Part shown: positions 46,597 to 59,400 of the stretch, piece after piece | How the letters are laid out: the number at the start of each line of letters is the position of its first letter | Numbering within the stretch: position 1 is the stretch's first letter | Source: Aulostomus chinensis | Taxonomy: Eukaryota > Chordata > Actinopteri > Syngnathiformes > Aulostomidae | NCBI GenBank assembly: GCA_037954235.1 | Contig: JBBMOA010000015.1 | Location: 6,001,001 to 6,065,000, forward strand | DNA length: 64,000 nucleotides | Direction of reading: 5' to 3' | Made by a program: the position numbers and the translations under genes | Notes under the pieces: model-generated | The model's database searches: none | Seen by the model: the letters and a program-made list of their open reading frames with translations, nothing else | What the model was told of the DNA's origin: nothing

Positions 46597-47929
46597 GCAC
46601 TCATGCGTATGCTATACGACTAGCCGTGAAGCTAAGATCAAGCTCCTACACCGCTTTTTATGTGGAGAAACATGAAAACAAAACGCACTACCTGTACACC
46701 AGAGAGCCGCAGGGTTGGAGGGTTGAGGGCGGGGCAGGAGGAGTGTGGGAGCAGTGCAGAGGTGGTGTTGAGGGTTAGATAAGGTGGTCTGCATTTATAA
46801 TAACCAGAGGAAGCTCTCACTCACACACTGATAGAGGACAAGGCTTTTCACTTGATGAATATACAAAGATTACGAAAAAGAGGCCAGTTGCACACGAATA
46901 TCAGTGCATCATTAGCTGATTTTTTTTACCGCACAGGTATCAGACCGATGGCCGGTGCTCAATTTTAACAATTCAATAGAATCTACCTGTGGAATTTCTA
47001 AATGTTTGTATATTTGTATATCGGGACAAATGGTACCTTTTCCAATTCAGTGTTTACATGTTCTTTTTTAGTCTGTAAAAAAAATCATGAAATCTTGTTT
47101 TTACACGCATAATACCGAGATCCATAAATATTGGCAAAATTCAATATCATGCATCCTGTAAAAAGGCAACAAATCATCTAAAGGTAGATCTATTCAACAA
47201 CAACCTTACGTTAGGCGTTCTAAGGTTTTAAGAGGGATTGTTAGGGGTCAACATCCAAGTATCAAATCCTACTCACAAGAAAATCCTGACTGAATCTAAT
47301 CTAATCTTCTAAATGCAATCCAGAAATAAAATTATAAATAATAAAACTCATGTTCCTTTAAAACTGAAGACAGAATACTGTATTTCTGATGGGGAGACTA
47401 ATTAATATCAATAAATGGCAGCAGATGCTTGCACATTCTGAACAGTTCATGCTCTAAATTTGACATTTTTCAAAACATGAGCCTTGTAATTGGGTAACAT
47501 GACAGGGACATCACACAACCTGATGTCAATGACGCTTTATTCTACATTTAAATTTCCACTGAACATAAAATGTGTGCGAAATCAGAGACATGCAGGTATT
47601 TAACTGCGGCCATGAAAAACTCTCCATCTTATCTGAATGTTTGGCTTAATTTGATTGCAACTTTTCTTTGAATACATGTTTGATGTTCCTGATTAGTTTT
47701 TAAAAGGCCATGTTGAATTAATCAAATTGGGGTTTACATAAGTATTAAATTAGCTTTTAGAGCTTTTTCATGACTGACAATTCAAACTCAACCTGTTCTC
47801 CTGCATTCCTCGCTGAGGTCAGTTTAGTTCCAGTTTCTCTCCTAATGGCCCTGCTGCACTGCAGTACTTCAACCCTCTGAACCGTCTGCCACTATAATGG
47901 ACCCACACAGAAGGAGACGTTCTAGAAGG

Positions 47930-48426
47930 GAACCTTCAAAATGTTCTGTAAAGGGTGAAAGGAATCCTGAACCTTCATAGAATATTGGGAGGATCCTTCA
48001 TTAAACCCTCTTTTGATTATCAAAGTCCTGTAGTTCCCGAAACGACATTTGGAGAATTTTCCATTTTCATCGTCACATTGCAACATTAGAAAGAACTTTT
48101 GGGATGTTTAAAAAAAAAAAAAGTTCTCCTCCATTCTCCATTTTCTAGAGGATGTTCCTTTTTATGTAAGATCCTCAGAATCCTCTAAGACAATTCCTTG
48201 TAATGGAAGAACACCAAGGGAACATTCAGTACATTCTGAGAATGTTAAAGGTGTTAATATTATTGGGACTTCCCTCTAGGTTTGCACCTTTATGTGACAT
48301 TAACAGAATTCCGCTAAAATATTCCTTCAATGTCCTTAAAAAAAACAACAACGGATTGTTCCCTAAAGGCCGTCTGACTAATGTCCCCGAATCTTTAAAG
48401 GACATCTCAAACATCCAGGAATATTC
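47930..48426. repeat. Degenerate repeat region rich in GAAnnTTC
   Basis: GAACCTTC at 47930 and 47969, GAATTTTC at 48054, GAACATTC at 48220 and GAATATTC at 48419 occur in about 500 bases along with many near variants. This looks like a decayed minisatellite or dispersed repeat; the words also resemble heat-shock elements. Confidence 0.4.
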
Positions 48427-48823
48427 TGGAAACACCACGGAATAAGGTTCTCAGGATATCCTGGGAGTGCAGAACCTCTAGCAGGGGAATGACAACTTGA
48501 TATACCAGAGCATATAAAGGTTTTCCGGAAATTCCCACTTGCGGTAAATTCTCTGTAACTATAACCAGTTACAGTGGTGTGTGTCACCAGGAAGTAGGTT
48601 GAAAGAAGTTACATGTCAAGGAAATCTCACGTTAAGCATTAAAGAATCCACACAGTGAGAATGTGTGTGTTAATATAAAAAAATGAAAAGACAAATATCG
48701 AAATGAGTTTTTTAAATGATATATAAGAGAAGAAAAACACACACACACACACACACACATACATAATTAACAGAATAGCAACAGAGTAGTACGCAGAGAC
48801 ACAGTCCAGCAGACAACCTGCAT

Positions 48824-48842
48824 GCGCGCGCGCGCGCGCGCG

Positions 48843-48898
<56 letters not shown>
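48824..48898. repeat. (GC)n(CA)n alternating purine-pyrimidine tract
   Basis: An alternating CG run of about 13 units (48824-48850) runs directly into about 24 CA units (48851-48898). All 75 bases alternate purine and pyrimidine, the sequence type with the highest tendency to form Z-DNA. Confidence 0.93.
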
Positions 48899-48900
<2 letters not shown>

Positions 48901-51900
48901 CAAAGAAGTGTGATCACACTCAACTGACACTCATCTAACACATTCTAAATACAGTGAATTCAGTGCAGTTTTTCTGCCTCTCGATGACTTCTGCACATAT
49001 GGACACACACACGTACACACACACTCTCACACACACACGCACAAACACACATCTGTGCTGGGCCGCTAGAAACTCTTCAAAAGTAGCTGTGGCTCCGTTT
49101 CACGGGCTGAGGTTGTTGTAGCCATTTTGCTGTAACATTATAGCCGCAAAATCGTCCATTTATGTTTCCTCTCTTCCTCGGGGTAATTAGTTGGCCTTGA
49201 AGTGGCTTCTGCTGCGCCTTCCTTTTTTTACACACACTCAGGGAGGTTGACTGAGAGCACTCATTTAACCCATGATTATCAAGACCTCTGTATTTAAAAA
49301 AAAAAATCCCCCACTCCTCACCCCCCAACGCACACACACAACTTACACATAATTACCATAGCTGTAACAGACAAGTGCGTACACGCGCGAGTAGAAAACA
49401 CACACACATACACACACTTAAGAGATCAAATAACACTTATAATGGCATATTTGAACTGGAAACATGTAGTTTAGTTACTGATAAATCAGAAACCAGGGCA
49501 GTTACACACAGAGCATGATCAGGTGCTCGTATGCACGCACGCACACACACACACACACGCAGAGTGAAACATCCACATCCACACAGATGCAACGGAGGGT
49601 AAAGTTCACTCACCCTTTAATTTACAGGAATAGAGTTACCCACCCTTGCAGGCTGCTATATATCATCAAGGAATAAATTCATAGCACAAATCAATAATAA
49701 TACAGGGTTTTCTTGCAGTACGCACCTCAAATATGACCAACTGAACCTCAATTTATTTATGTTTTAATGGGAAAATGATATGTTTGAGTGCCCATCTGAA
49801 GGACCGCTGGTTTGACTCTGAGCCAATACACACTCCTTTAGAAGCTGGAAAGATTCTGATGTAGGAGCTTCGCCACATTTCTGATATCAACGACACGTCC
49901 TACTGCAGTGGTGCACACAGGTGTGGGAGCGGACAGATCTCATCACTAGTGCTCACACATGAAGAGTGTTTGCTTCGTCCTGGTACAAGAGCTAACATTG
50001 TATCTTGGTTTGTTTGGGCTCCCTTGGCAACACTCGTCACCAGTCCAAAGTTGTAAAACAAACACCATGTGCCAGAAAACTGCTCCCTTGTTGGTCAGAT
50101 CTGATCACCGCTGAGTCGCTCATTCACTTTGTTAAAGTTTAACATGATCTCATCTGCAAAAAGGTTGCAGGCACTAGTCCGGTAATTTCTTGTATGCCGT
50201 TATGTACATCATTGCTGTCACACAGACAACTCTGAGTAATCGTTGGCCGATGGACACATTCATGGCTTGAAATAAAGATATAATACTGACACAGTGAATA
50301 CCCTCATGCCGATTTGGGATATAAACATTTTCCTATTCTAAAATTATTTCCTGATTTAATCAATAAGATGGTTTTGAGTGCTGCTCTGCTCACAGTTATT
50401 ATGTAGTTTTCAAGTTTGAACACATAATTTTAACGAGATTAACTTGTTCTATGGTCACTGGAAACAAACCACACCAGGGTTTGAATGGACCACCATTCCT
50501 TGGCGATCTGGGTCTGTTTGTTTTGTCCGTTATCCCATCACCATTGGTGTGTTGGCATACACCAAAACACCCAATCTTCAGGAGTAAACACCAACAAAAC
50601 AAATGCTACAGATGAACCAGGTGTGAATGCACCTGAAAAAACGTCCTCTCTCACCTTCATCCTTCTTCTTTTGGCGTTCGTGTTCAGTGAATGAAAAAAT
50701 CTTGGACTGGACTGTTAGAACATTTCCAAACCTCCGTTCTTAATGTTTGTCCATAGGGCAGAGATGGAAAAGATGACTTAATGCTCACAGTGATCTGTTG
50801 CAAGAGGAAGTACAAGCAACCCCCAACTACCTTGTTATGGGAACTTGTCTTTCCATGATCAGCACTAATTACCCGCTGTATTGTTCCTGGTCTGTTGTGC
50901 TTACGTGTTCCGTGCCATTCCAACTGGAGAAGGGAACTTTATAGAGCGCATACCTCCTTTCTCAAGGTTTTTGTGTAACTGCCATCCAGAATACAAATAA
51001 ACAAACCGATACAGGCAGAATTCGCAACCTCATAGCCTCATAGCTGAGGGTGAAAATCAGCTTCACACAGATTTTAGGAGGCCAGAAACGCTTTCGACGC
51101 ACATTACAACCTGCGGGTGTAGTTTGTCTTTGTGAGGAAGAAGTGAATACGACTGAGGTTGCACAACGGCATTTTTAGCAGGTATATTTGACACTTTTAA
51201 ACACTGACATTCTGTTGAGGAGGAGACGGTACACCTGATAATTCTTTGTATCACTGTATTAACCATTCACCGGGGAAGATCCACTGTCAAACAGCAACTG
51301 AATAATAATCTTCCGTTTGTTGATTACATCAAAAGATTTAATTACTTCAAAGACGTGATCACTTTAAAAATTCCAATTAGATATCAACACCTTTTTAAGT
51401 GCGTCAGGAAATGGTAAATGTAGCTCTGAGTCTCTCTGTAGTCTCATTTCACTTGAAAGGCCTTTGATTTATCAGCATATTGTTGCTGCCTTTTATCTCC
51501 TCTCTATTTGAACAGAATTCTGCTGCTGAATACAAGAGTTAATGGGATCTCAAATATCACTTGTTTGTAATGACGGCCCTCTACCTTGACCCTGACACAC
51601 ACACACGCAAAGAAACGCTGTAGCATGCAAGCACACAAACACCTTCGTTTAGAGGACCTTGTGCCTCTAATGTATTCTTTAGTTTTCAGATGGCGCACTA
51701 AGTAGATCCGTCTCTTTTTATATCTGAAGCGGAAATTAAAGCGTCCTCTCTTTGGTGCCCCCCCTCGCCCAAGAGCTTTTGAATCTAAAGTCTTTAATCT
51801 CACATTTCACGGAGATGGCACATTAAAACATCCTCTCTCTCTGGCAATCACCCTGCCCCGGTGTGGCAGGAGTGAAGAAATACATAAATAAGTGCAGTGG

Positions 51901-53568
51901 CTGGTTTTTTTTTTTAAATGGTGGATTCACTGGATCCTTTCAAGTGGCTACAATCAAACTGTAGCTGGAAAGAGTTTTTCGTACAAAGAGATCTGAGCAT
52001 GACAGCGCCATATTTTGTCATCAAATGAATCGCACTTTGTACAAAATAAACCCTCCATCAACGAGAAATGAAAAAAAAAAAAAAGCCATTTATGTGAACC
52101 ATGTGTCCGTTCATAAACCCTGAAACTGTGGGTTAATCACAATAACTGTACCATTCTGAGAAACTCCTATTAGAGAATAATGGCTTTGCTTGCAGTGGAA
52201 CTTGTAAAATTGTTTTAATTTGTAAAATATGCCTGGAGGATGAAAATGATGTTTGGATATGGGACACTAGTCCTGTTTTTTATTTCCTGCCATTAACTGA
52301 TCACTAGATTGAATGACGTAATTGAAGTATTTGTGATTATAAATGTCTGTTAGAGTTTAAAAATGTGTCACCATAAGAGGATTGATATTTCATAAGGGGC
52401 ATAAAATAATAAACTACACAGTTCTGCGGTTTGAGCTTTTCTATCAACCATCACCCGAGGCAGCTCCTTTTACATGCACCTTGAAGGACATCTTTCTCCA
52501 TTTGTTAGCCACAGTCAGACTAAATGGGCAGTCCTGCACTGACCATCTTCCTCCAATAGATTTCCCCCGGCGAGTGACATTTCTTGGCTATTTTAAATGG
52601 GGAAAAAAAAACAGTTTTCTAAATGGCTTTTTACAAATACACGTGTCTGAAATTTCAGACAGAAAAAGTAACAGCAGAAGGGAGGAATGAAATCATCTCA
52701 CAAAAAAAAAAAAAAAAGGTGTCCTTGTAGTCAAAATAAATCCATCCAACGTCAGACTGAAGCTGAAAGCAGCTTCTGGAAGGGGACAATTAAGAAGGGA
52801 AAAAAGAAAAAAAAAAAAAAACCTCACTGAAACTATTATTAAATATGAATCAAATCGTATAAGTTAAGTTACACGAAATGTGTTTAAATGTTTATCAGAC
52901 ACTAAAAAAAGTGCATATTGGTTTAAACTGTTAAGATTTTTCTATGGCAGCTACTTCGTTTTCATCCTACCAGTCATTAGCTACACAGTGGAAACACTGG
53001 TGGTGTCACAAAGTAATCCAGGAACGCATGCTTGGTCTGGACCAGTGACATCGTGTTGCATTACCCTAGAACCCTCTGCATTATCTTAGCTTTTCCACAT
53101 GCTTTTCTCACAGGTAATGTCAATCTTATGTCATCATATTGAAAAACTGCATGAACAGAAATGGCAAAATAAATAAATAAATTTAAAAAAATAAAATAAA
53201 ATGCAGCGCAAACTGAGCTGGACTCCCTGACCATGCAGAACAACTTTCATCAAATGGCAACAGGACAAGAATGTTAAATTTCCATCTAAAAATAGGAGCT
53301 TTTCAGTGCAGAAAATCACAATAATCACGGATAGCTTCACACAGTGTAAAGCCAGACGGGATTGGTTTTATGTGCTGACATGGGGTGAAGTAATTATTAC
53401 CAGGGAATTTAGTCCTGTTTGAACGCACCATGTCAGCAAACGAAACGGAATATGTCAGTAAAATTTATGGTGACTTTCACTTTCTGTTAAACGGTCTGGA
53501 AAAATTACGGTAAGTAATATTAATCCCATGCGAATTCGACCCTCTGTAAATATGTATGTAACATTCCA

Positions 53569-53823
53569 TCACATCCTGTATAAGTCCCTATACTTCTTTT
53601 TCAGGTACTCTATCCTCTCTTTCAGCTTCAACCATTCACCGAAATCTTTGCCAACTTTAGGATATTTCCTTGTGACCTCGCTATATATTTGTTCCCACCC
53701 AGTGTGGACCATTCTCTCAAACATTTGTTGAAAGCGCCGTTCTCCCCTCACAGATATTAAATACAGAGTTTCCTCTTTTGCCCAGTTTCTTGCCTTTGCA
53801 CGCTTTCTCCCGTTCAACGCCAT
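53569..53823 (-). CDS. Myb/SANT-like domain protein of a Harbinger-type element
   Basis: This is an 84-residue open frame from ATG at 53823 to TGA at 53569, starting MALNGRKRAKARNWAKEETL. It has the Myb/SANT-like (trihelix, MSANTD-type) pattern: a first Trp followed by acidic residues (NWAKEET), a second Trp (GWEQIYSEV) and a basic C-terminal helix (ERIEYLKKKYRDL). In PIF/Harbinger transposons a separate Myb-like protein assists the transposase. The frame is intact but short, and lies inside a candidate element in what is probably a tcf7 intron. It could instead be a fragment of a larger host MSANTD gene; expression is unknown. Confidence 0.5.
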   Translation of the reverse strand: MALNGRKRAKARNWAKEETLYLISVRGERRFQQMFERMVHTGWEQIYSEVTRKYPKVGKDFGEWLKLKERIEYLKKKYRDLYRM

Positions 53824-54028
53824 GTTGGATGCAGTTAGGATGTGTGGAAACCATAGAAACGCGGTACCTACAGGAAGCAACATAGCACGAACATGGCAAC
53901 AAGACAGTGATGGCAGGATGTAAACAAACGTACTCCTCCCACGTCTTATTGAGTAATTGAGATTTCTTGTCCCGTGCGAATTGGCCAGTTATATGACAGA
54001 AATCCTGAGGTGCAACAATTTTACAGTG

Positions 54029-54063
54029 GGGATGTGAGGTCAAATAATTTGACCTCACATCCC
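54029..54063. repeat. Perfect 17-bp inverted repeat with 1-bp spacer
   Basis: gggatgtgaggtcaaat at 54029-54045 is exactly complementary to atttgacctcacatccc at 54047-54063. It sits just inside the right end of the candidate Harbinger-like element and may be part of its subterminal structure. Confidence 0.95.
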
Positions 54064-55286
54064 GTCCAAATAGGGCTTCAGTTGTAAACGTTTTTTTCAA
54101 TTTTTTTTAATAGAGGTTAAGTAATGCATGTCAAATGTCTGGGTAAAGAAGAAAAAAAAAAAGCTTGCCGGTACAGTATTCTTCCTCTGGTCAGAGAGAA
54201 GTGGTATCTGTTTGTGCACGCATGTTAAACACTGATAATAGACATGCACAGTCACAACAGTATATGCATAAGTGTGTTTGTGGGTGAACACGAGGAGCAA
54301 AAAAGCAAGTGAGTCTAAAAGCGCGGTAAAATTCCCCACACCTGCACGAAGAGAGAAAGTGCAACAGCCTCAAAAGAAGAAAAAAAAAACAGATCAGAAA
54401 TGAGGTGTCATCTCCTCCCTAGAGAGAGATCTGACAATCTGACAGAGCATTCGATCCCACGGGAACTCCAGACTCAGCTCTGACTCAGATTAGATTAGAT
54501 TGGTATTAGATTGAACTTGATCTGGTTTGATAAAACTCATGGCATGGACGTGAACTAAGAAAAAACAGCAGAGTGAAATACTTCATCGGTTTTGTAGTTT
54601 AGAAACCATACTGCATGACTAAGAAGAAAGAATATGGTTTTGAAAGGAAAAGGTCTTTGGTGAAAGGAAACAGCCACACTGTGTGTCATTAGATGTCTGG
54701 TGATAAAAGGTTTGATTATTAGCCAGAAAATATGAGGAGAATGAAAATATCCACTCCCTGCAAACATCTGAAACATTTTATTCACCTTGACTTCACTCTG
54801 ACGCAACTTCCATAATGACTCGGTGCATAAAATACCTCATTAATTACCCTGCTGCCCTTTGTCACTGAACAGCATGTAACTGGTTCAATCAAATCCTCGT
54901 CTTGCTCTGTGCACTCATCAGGAGAACACCCACCCTTCCCAGCCCCCAGTTTCGCCAAGGTGACCTGCTCTGCCCTTCATGACCCCCCACAGCCTGTCCC
55001 ACCCTGGCAAGTCAGTCTTGGTGTGTCGGTCTCCCAATCTGGAAGTCATTGCCATTTCCAGCTTCAGGAGCCCAAAATGAGAGCCTCTTAGTTGGAGGTT
55101 TGGGAAACATCAAAGCCCAGGCAGCCATAACAACGCAGCTATGTTTAAAAAAGGGCCAAACACCCCCACCCCCCCGCTTCTCCAAGCCTGCCCACTCCTC
55201 AATTACACACACGCTCATACACATGCACAAATGCATGTATGCAAGAACACACCCAGCAATGTGCATGTAATTAATTACACACAAAA

Positions 55287-55287
<1 letters not shown>

Positions 55288-55331
<44 letters not shown>
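55288..55331. repeat. (CA)n microsatellite
   Basis: About 21 CA units. Confidence 0.92.
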
Positions 55332-56352
55332 ATCGTCCATTGCCGCCACACACCACTGGAACATCTTGGTCGAGGCCATGATGAATCAGTCAGCTTGAAG
55401 CTAACGGACAGACTGGTCTGCATTATACTCCCAAACCAATGTGTACACAGACAGCTGCCGACTCCGCGTAGTTCTTCTGTTTATACAGCTTTGAGTCTGT
55501 TAGGAGGACGCGCACGGTAGATCGGAGTCTAATGAGAGTTTTACATATCATATAGAGTATTATATTCCTAAAACACCCATGCATACTTGCAGACATGGAT
55601 AAGTGGCACAGTAATGCAATTTTTTAGATTATGCACCCTGAAAATTAAGGGTGAGTCACATTTTTATACACAATCATACTTTGGACGAGTTTCCTCTTTT
55701 AGACAGATACAATTTAATCTGGAGACACAAATTCTAACCATATATTTGGACGGTCAAAAGACGTACAACAACAACAACAAAAAAATTTGTGTTACGATCA
55801 TTTATTTGGATGAGGATTCATGCAAAACATGGTCATTACTATACAGAGTTTCTGATATTCTCTTAGCTCCCTTGAGTATTTCATAAAGTAAGTAAAACGA
55901 TTCATCATAATTTGGCAGTTGGAGAGGTGGTAAAGGCATTATTATTGTAGAAGTGGTTCTACCAATAGTCTTAATGTTAATTCATCTTGCAGAAAAGCAA
56001 CTTTCAGCTATTTATATTCCAGTTTTTATAGTTTCTTGGTACCATTCTGCTCGATCTTGATGTACATAATGAGCTTCTGAATCTGTATAAGTGAGGGGAG
56101 GATGGTGTGTGTGTTAGCCAAGGTTGGGGGTCCCCCAGAAAGCGAGGGACACCTGGGTTACCTGCTCCTCCAGATAGTCGGCAGATGATCGTGAAATGAA
56201 TGGACGGATGAATTTAATATGCAAACGTGCGAGGTTCCTGACTTTGATGTTCCATTACCAACAGGACTGGAGCCAATAATGATGTAACAGCACAGAAGAT
56301 GCAGTAATGTTGCCAGTAATGGTATAGCTGCAATAGAAAACACTGACCAGGC

Positions 56353-56353
<1 letters not shown>

Positions 56354-56427
<74 letters not shown>
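56354..56427. repeat. (GA)n microsatellite
   Basis: About 37 uninterrupted GA units; homopurine on the + strand, so capable of H-DNA (triplex) formation. Confidence 0.93.
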
Positions 56428-56430
<3 letters not shown>

Positions 56431-59400
56431 GAGAGGAGACAAGACAAAGCTTTCACACTTAATCTGGCATCAGAGCTCAGGCTGGTTGTAGCAAGCAACC
56501 CTTCATGAGAAGACGCTGTTGCAGCTGGCTCGGGGCCGTGGATATGACTGGGCGTGAAATGGAATCCGACCAGTGTGATGCATTCAGGGATGAGTTATCG
56601 CTCTCTTAATGAGCGGAAGGAGACAGACAAGGAGGCAACTTTCCCTTCTGGGCACAAGATTGTGTTTTACTCTGCAAAAATGAACCTCTAATGATTGGTC
56701 CTGAAGAGAGCTAATTAATGCTCTACTTGTTTATTTCTATCAGAAAGTTCCACAATTAACAACTTGTTTGTGACAAGCAAGCAATCATCCACAACAAAAA
56801 TATTGACGTAGGGAGTCGGGAGGAAATGAGCCGACCACAGCGGGCATAAATCCTCTCTTTGGTTTGCTCAAACAATGGATCCTAAAACCACAGCCATATT
56901 TGTCTGCCATGTGGGAGACGGTTAGCAGAGGCAAGAAGGAAAGAAGAAAAAAAAAAACGCAGCTGTTTGTTGACTGTATTGTTAAAAAGGCACAGAGGCG
57001 GGAAAGCGTCTGTGTTTGCATTTTATTCAGAAATATTGTTTGCGGTGTAAAATGTCAGATTTCTACCGATGCGCTTTTCTGACCCGATTTATCTGGTGAT
57101 GGAGATTTATAAAAAAAAATAAAAAAAATCGCTTTATCATCAAGATCAAACTAAAATTTTAAATGACCTTTTGGGGATTCTCCTCCTACCTACAGCAGAG
57201 AAGGAAACAGGCAGCCTCAAACCCCTTCTCTCCCTCCCTCTCTCCCTCCCTCTCTCTCTCTCTCTCTCTCTCAAAGATCCCCGGAGTGATTGCAATCCTG
57301 TCCTCGGGGTTATGTGGTCCCGTCCCCCCCGCTGTGATGACTGATCACGTCTATATCTCAGTCATTGTGAAAACTTTTCTCTACGGCTGTGCTGAGGACA
57401 GCTTTCACTCACTAGTTTGCTCTAAATACCAGCCTATGTGCCCAAATGGGAAATGCCACCACACATAAAAAGAAAACCCCCTGCTGCGACGCGTTTCCGC
57501 TGTGCCAGCGTTCATTACACAAACACGGCAATCAAATACCACAAGAAAAGAGTCTCACAGGTCACAGCTAAAGGATAATGATATTTGGATTATTTACATA
57601 GCAAAATGTAGCTCGCTTTTATTGGAGAATTAGAGAAAATGTAAGGTGAATCAAGTAGCGACCGACCTGAAAGCTGACTTTAAATAAATCACACATACCT
57701 CAGTCTAATTCACTCGTCATGTGAGGAAAAAAAAGCAATGTCATTCACATGAAACCCACAAAATGATCAGAGACGTTTGAAGCTTTTTTTCCCCCCCTCT
57801 TTCCTGGTGACAAAGCAGGGTTTTTAATGAGATGAGTGGGACATTTGCAGCCGTTTAAATTTATTTATTTATTTGTATTTATTTCTACTTTAACCAGAGC
57901 CACGATCTTTCCAACCAAGTCCCAGGCTTTAACCACAGAGTTGTCTAAACCTATTCCAAACAAGCAGGCATATCTAAATTTAAAACTTTAACTTTAAACC
58001 TCAATTGAACCCTGCGTTCATCGGTCATGTGGAAGGCTGAAGCATCTGCACAGTTTCAAGGAGAGCTTAAACCAATGGGCAACACTTGTTGAACGGGCAA
58101 CATTGTTATTATGAATTCCGTGTATTTTAAGCCTCGCCGAGGTCAGAGACAAGCAAACTGCTAGAATTCATATGTCCGACTGTAACCGGGCAGAACTGCT
58201 TTTCTCTAAAGATCTAGATGGGGACACTTCACACTCTCACTTTTCACTTGTCTTTCTTAAACAAATATCATGCGCTACTTTCCCAAATGACAATAAAGAC
58301 CACTTGGACATGGAAGAGTCAGCGGTGACATCACGGACAACCTAACCCCCCACCCCCCCAGGCTGAGGTGCAATCAGCTGACTCTTTTCATCATCATCAT
58401 CCTCATCTCATGCGGGTCAAGCTGTCCAACTCATGACCGTTTAAAAAAAACCCATCCCTTATCTGGAAGATTGATGATGAGATGATGGTCCCTGTTACGA
58501 GCGCATGGGAGAAGTAGCCATTTGTCAGCGCTGATGACTACTGTCAGCACACCAAACACTTCTAAGCTTCTCTTAGAAGTCTCAGTGCATGCCACCTTCA
58601 TCCAGGGGGGACAGAAAATTGATGAACTTTGACCCTTGTGGACATCAAACTGGCTAATGACCAAAATTACCAACAACCGATGACTGTTTTGAGTTTTTAT
58701 CCATTTTTCATTCATTCCAGTCCTTCGGGACTCTCCCAGAAACCCCCCCAAAAACGTAATTTTATCCGCCAATCTATCACTTTTTGAGGACTAACGGATA
58801 AAAATAGTTGAATGTATTAAAGGTGAAAGGGACAATACTGAAATTTGTCCCCAGAGACAAATTTCCCGTCCGTACATTGATAAACTAAGTTATTGAACAC
58901 ATCAGCTGTAATATTAGGAAGAAAAAGGGAGACAAGACCACAACCAAGATAGACAGAAGAAGAAGAGATGGATGGACAGATGATGGGGGGGGGGAGCAGA
59001 TATAGGAAAAGATAGGGTGATGTTAGATGAAAATTTAAGCTCCCTCTCTCCTTTCATGTTCTAATTTATTCTGTCTGATTAATTCCTCGTACCCCGGCGG
59101 CTGGAGCGATTCCTCTGGATGTGCAGCCCCGCCTCCCAGCAGGCCCTCTCTCTCCCTCTCTCTCTCTCTCCACCTCTTTTCCTTTCTACCTCTCTCGGCC
59201 CACATGCTGAGTCGGTCCCCAGTCTAAACCCTGAGCAACAGTGAGGAAACAGAGCAGGCATGACGTAACCATAGCAACAGTAACCCCATCCTGACAACAC
59301 AAAAAGTACAGACCTTCAATCTGTCGTACAGCTTAAAAGGAATAATGAATTCTCTCACTGTTATCAATTTACTTAGTTTTTTTCTTGCACTGATGTCAAA

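Larger units (their letters stand above)
53412..54076. mobile_element. PIF/Harbinger-like non-autonomous element
   Basis: Candidate imperfect terminal inverted repeats are gtcctgtttgaacg at 53412-53425 and cgtccaaatagggc at 54063-54076 (11 of 14 positions pair). They are flanked by TTA on the left and a TTC on the right that may be a decayed 3-bp target duplication. The element encodes the Myb/SANT-like protein at 53569-53823 on the minus strand. No transposase ORF is present, so it is a deletion derivative if correctly assigned. Confidence 0.5.

Noticed and set aside
56158..56200. Possible tcf7 exon ending ADYLEEQ before a GTAACC donor on the minus strand
   Set aside because: No credible acceptor upstream and no similarity to TCF/LEF N-terminal sequence.
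58431..58772. 113-codon minus-strand open frame
   Set aside because: No family resemblance, no conserved motif and no supporting splice sites; treated as chance.
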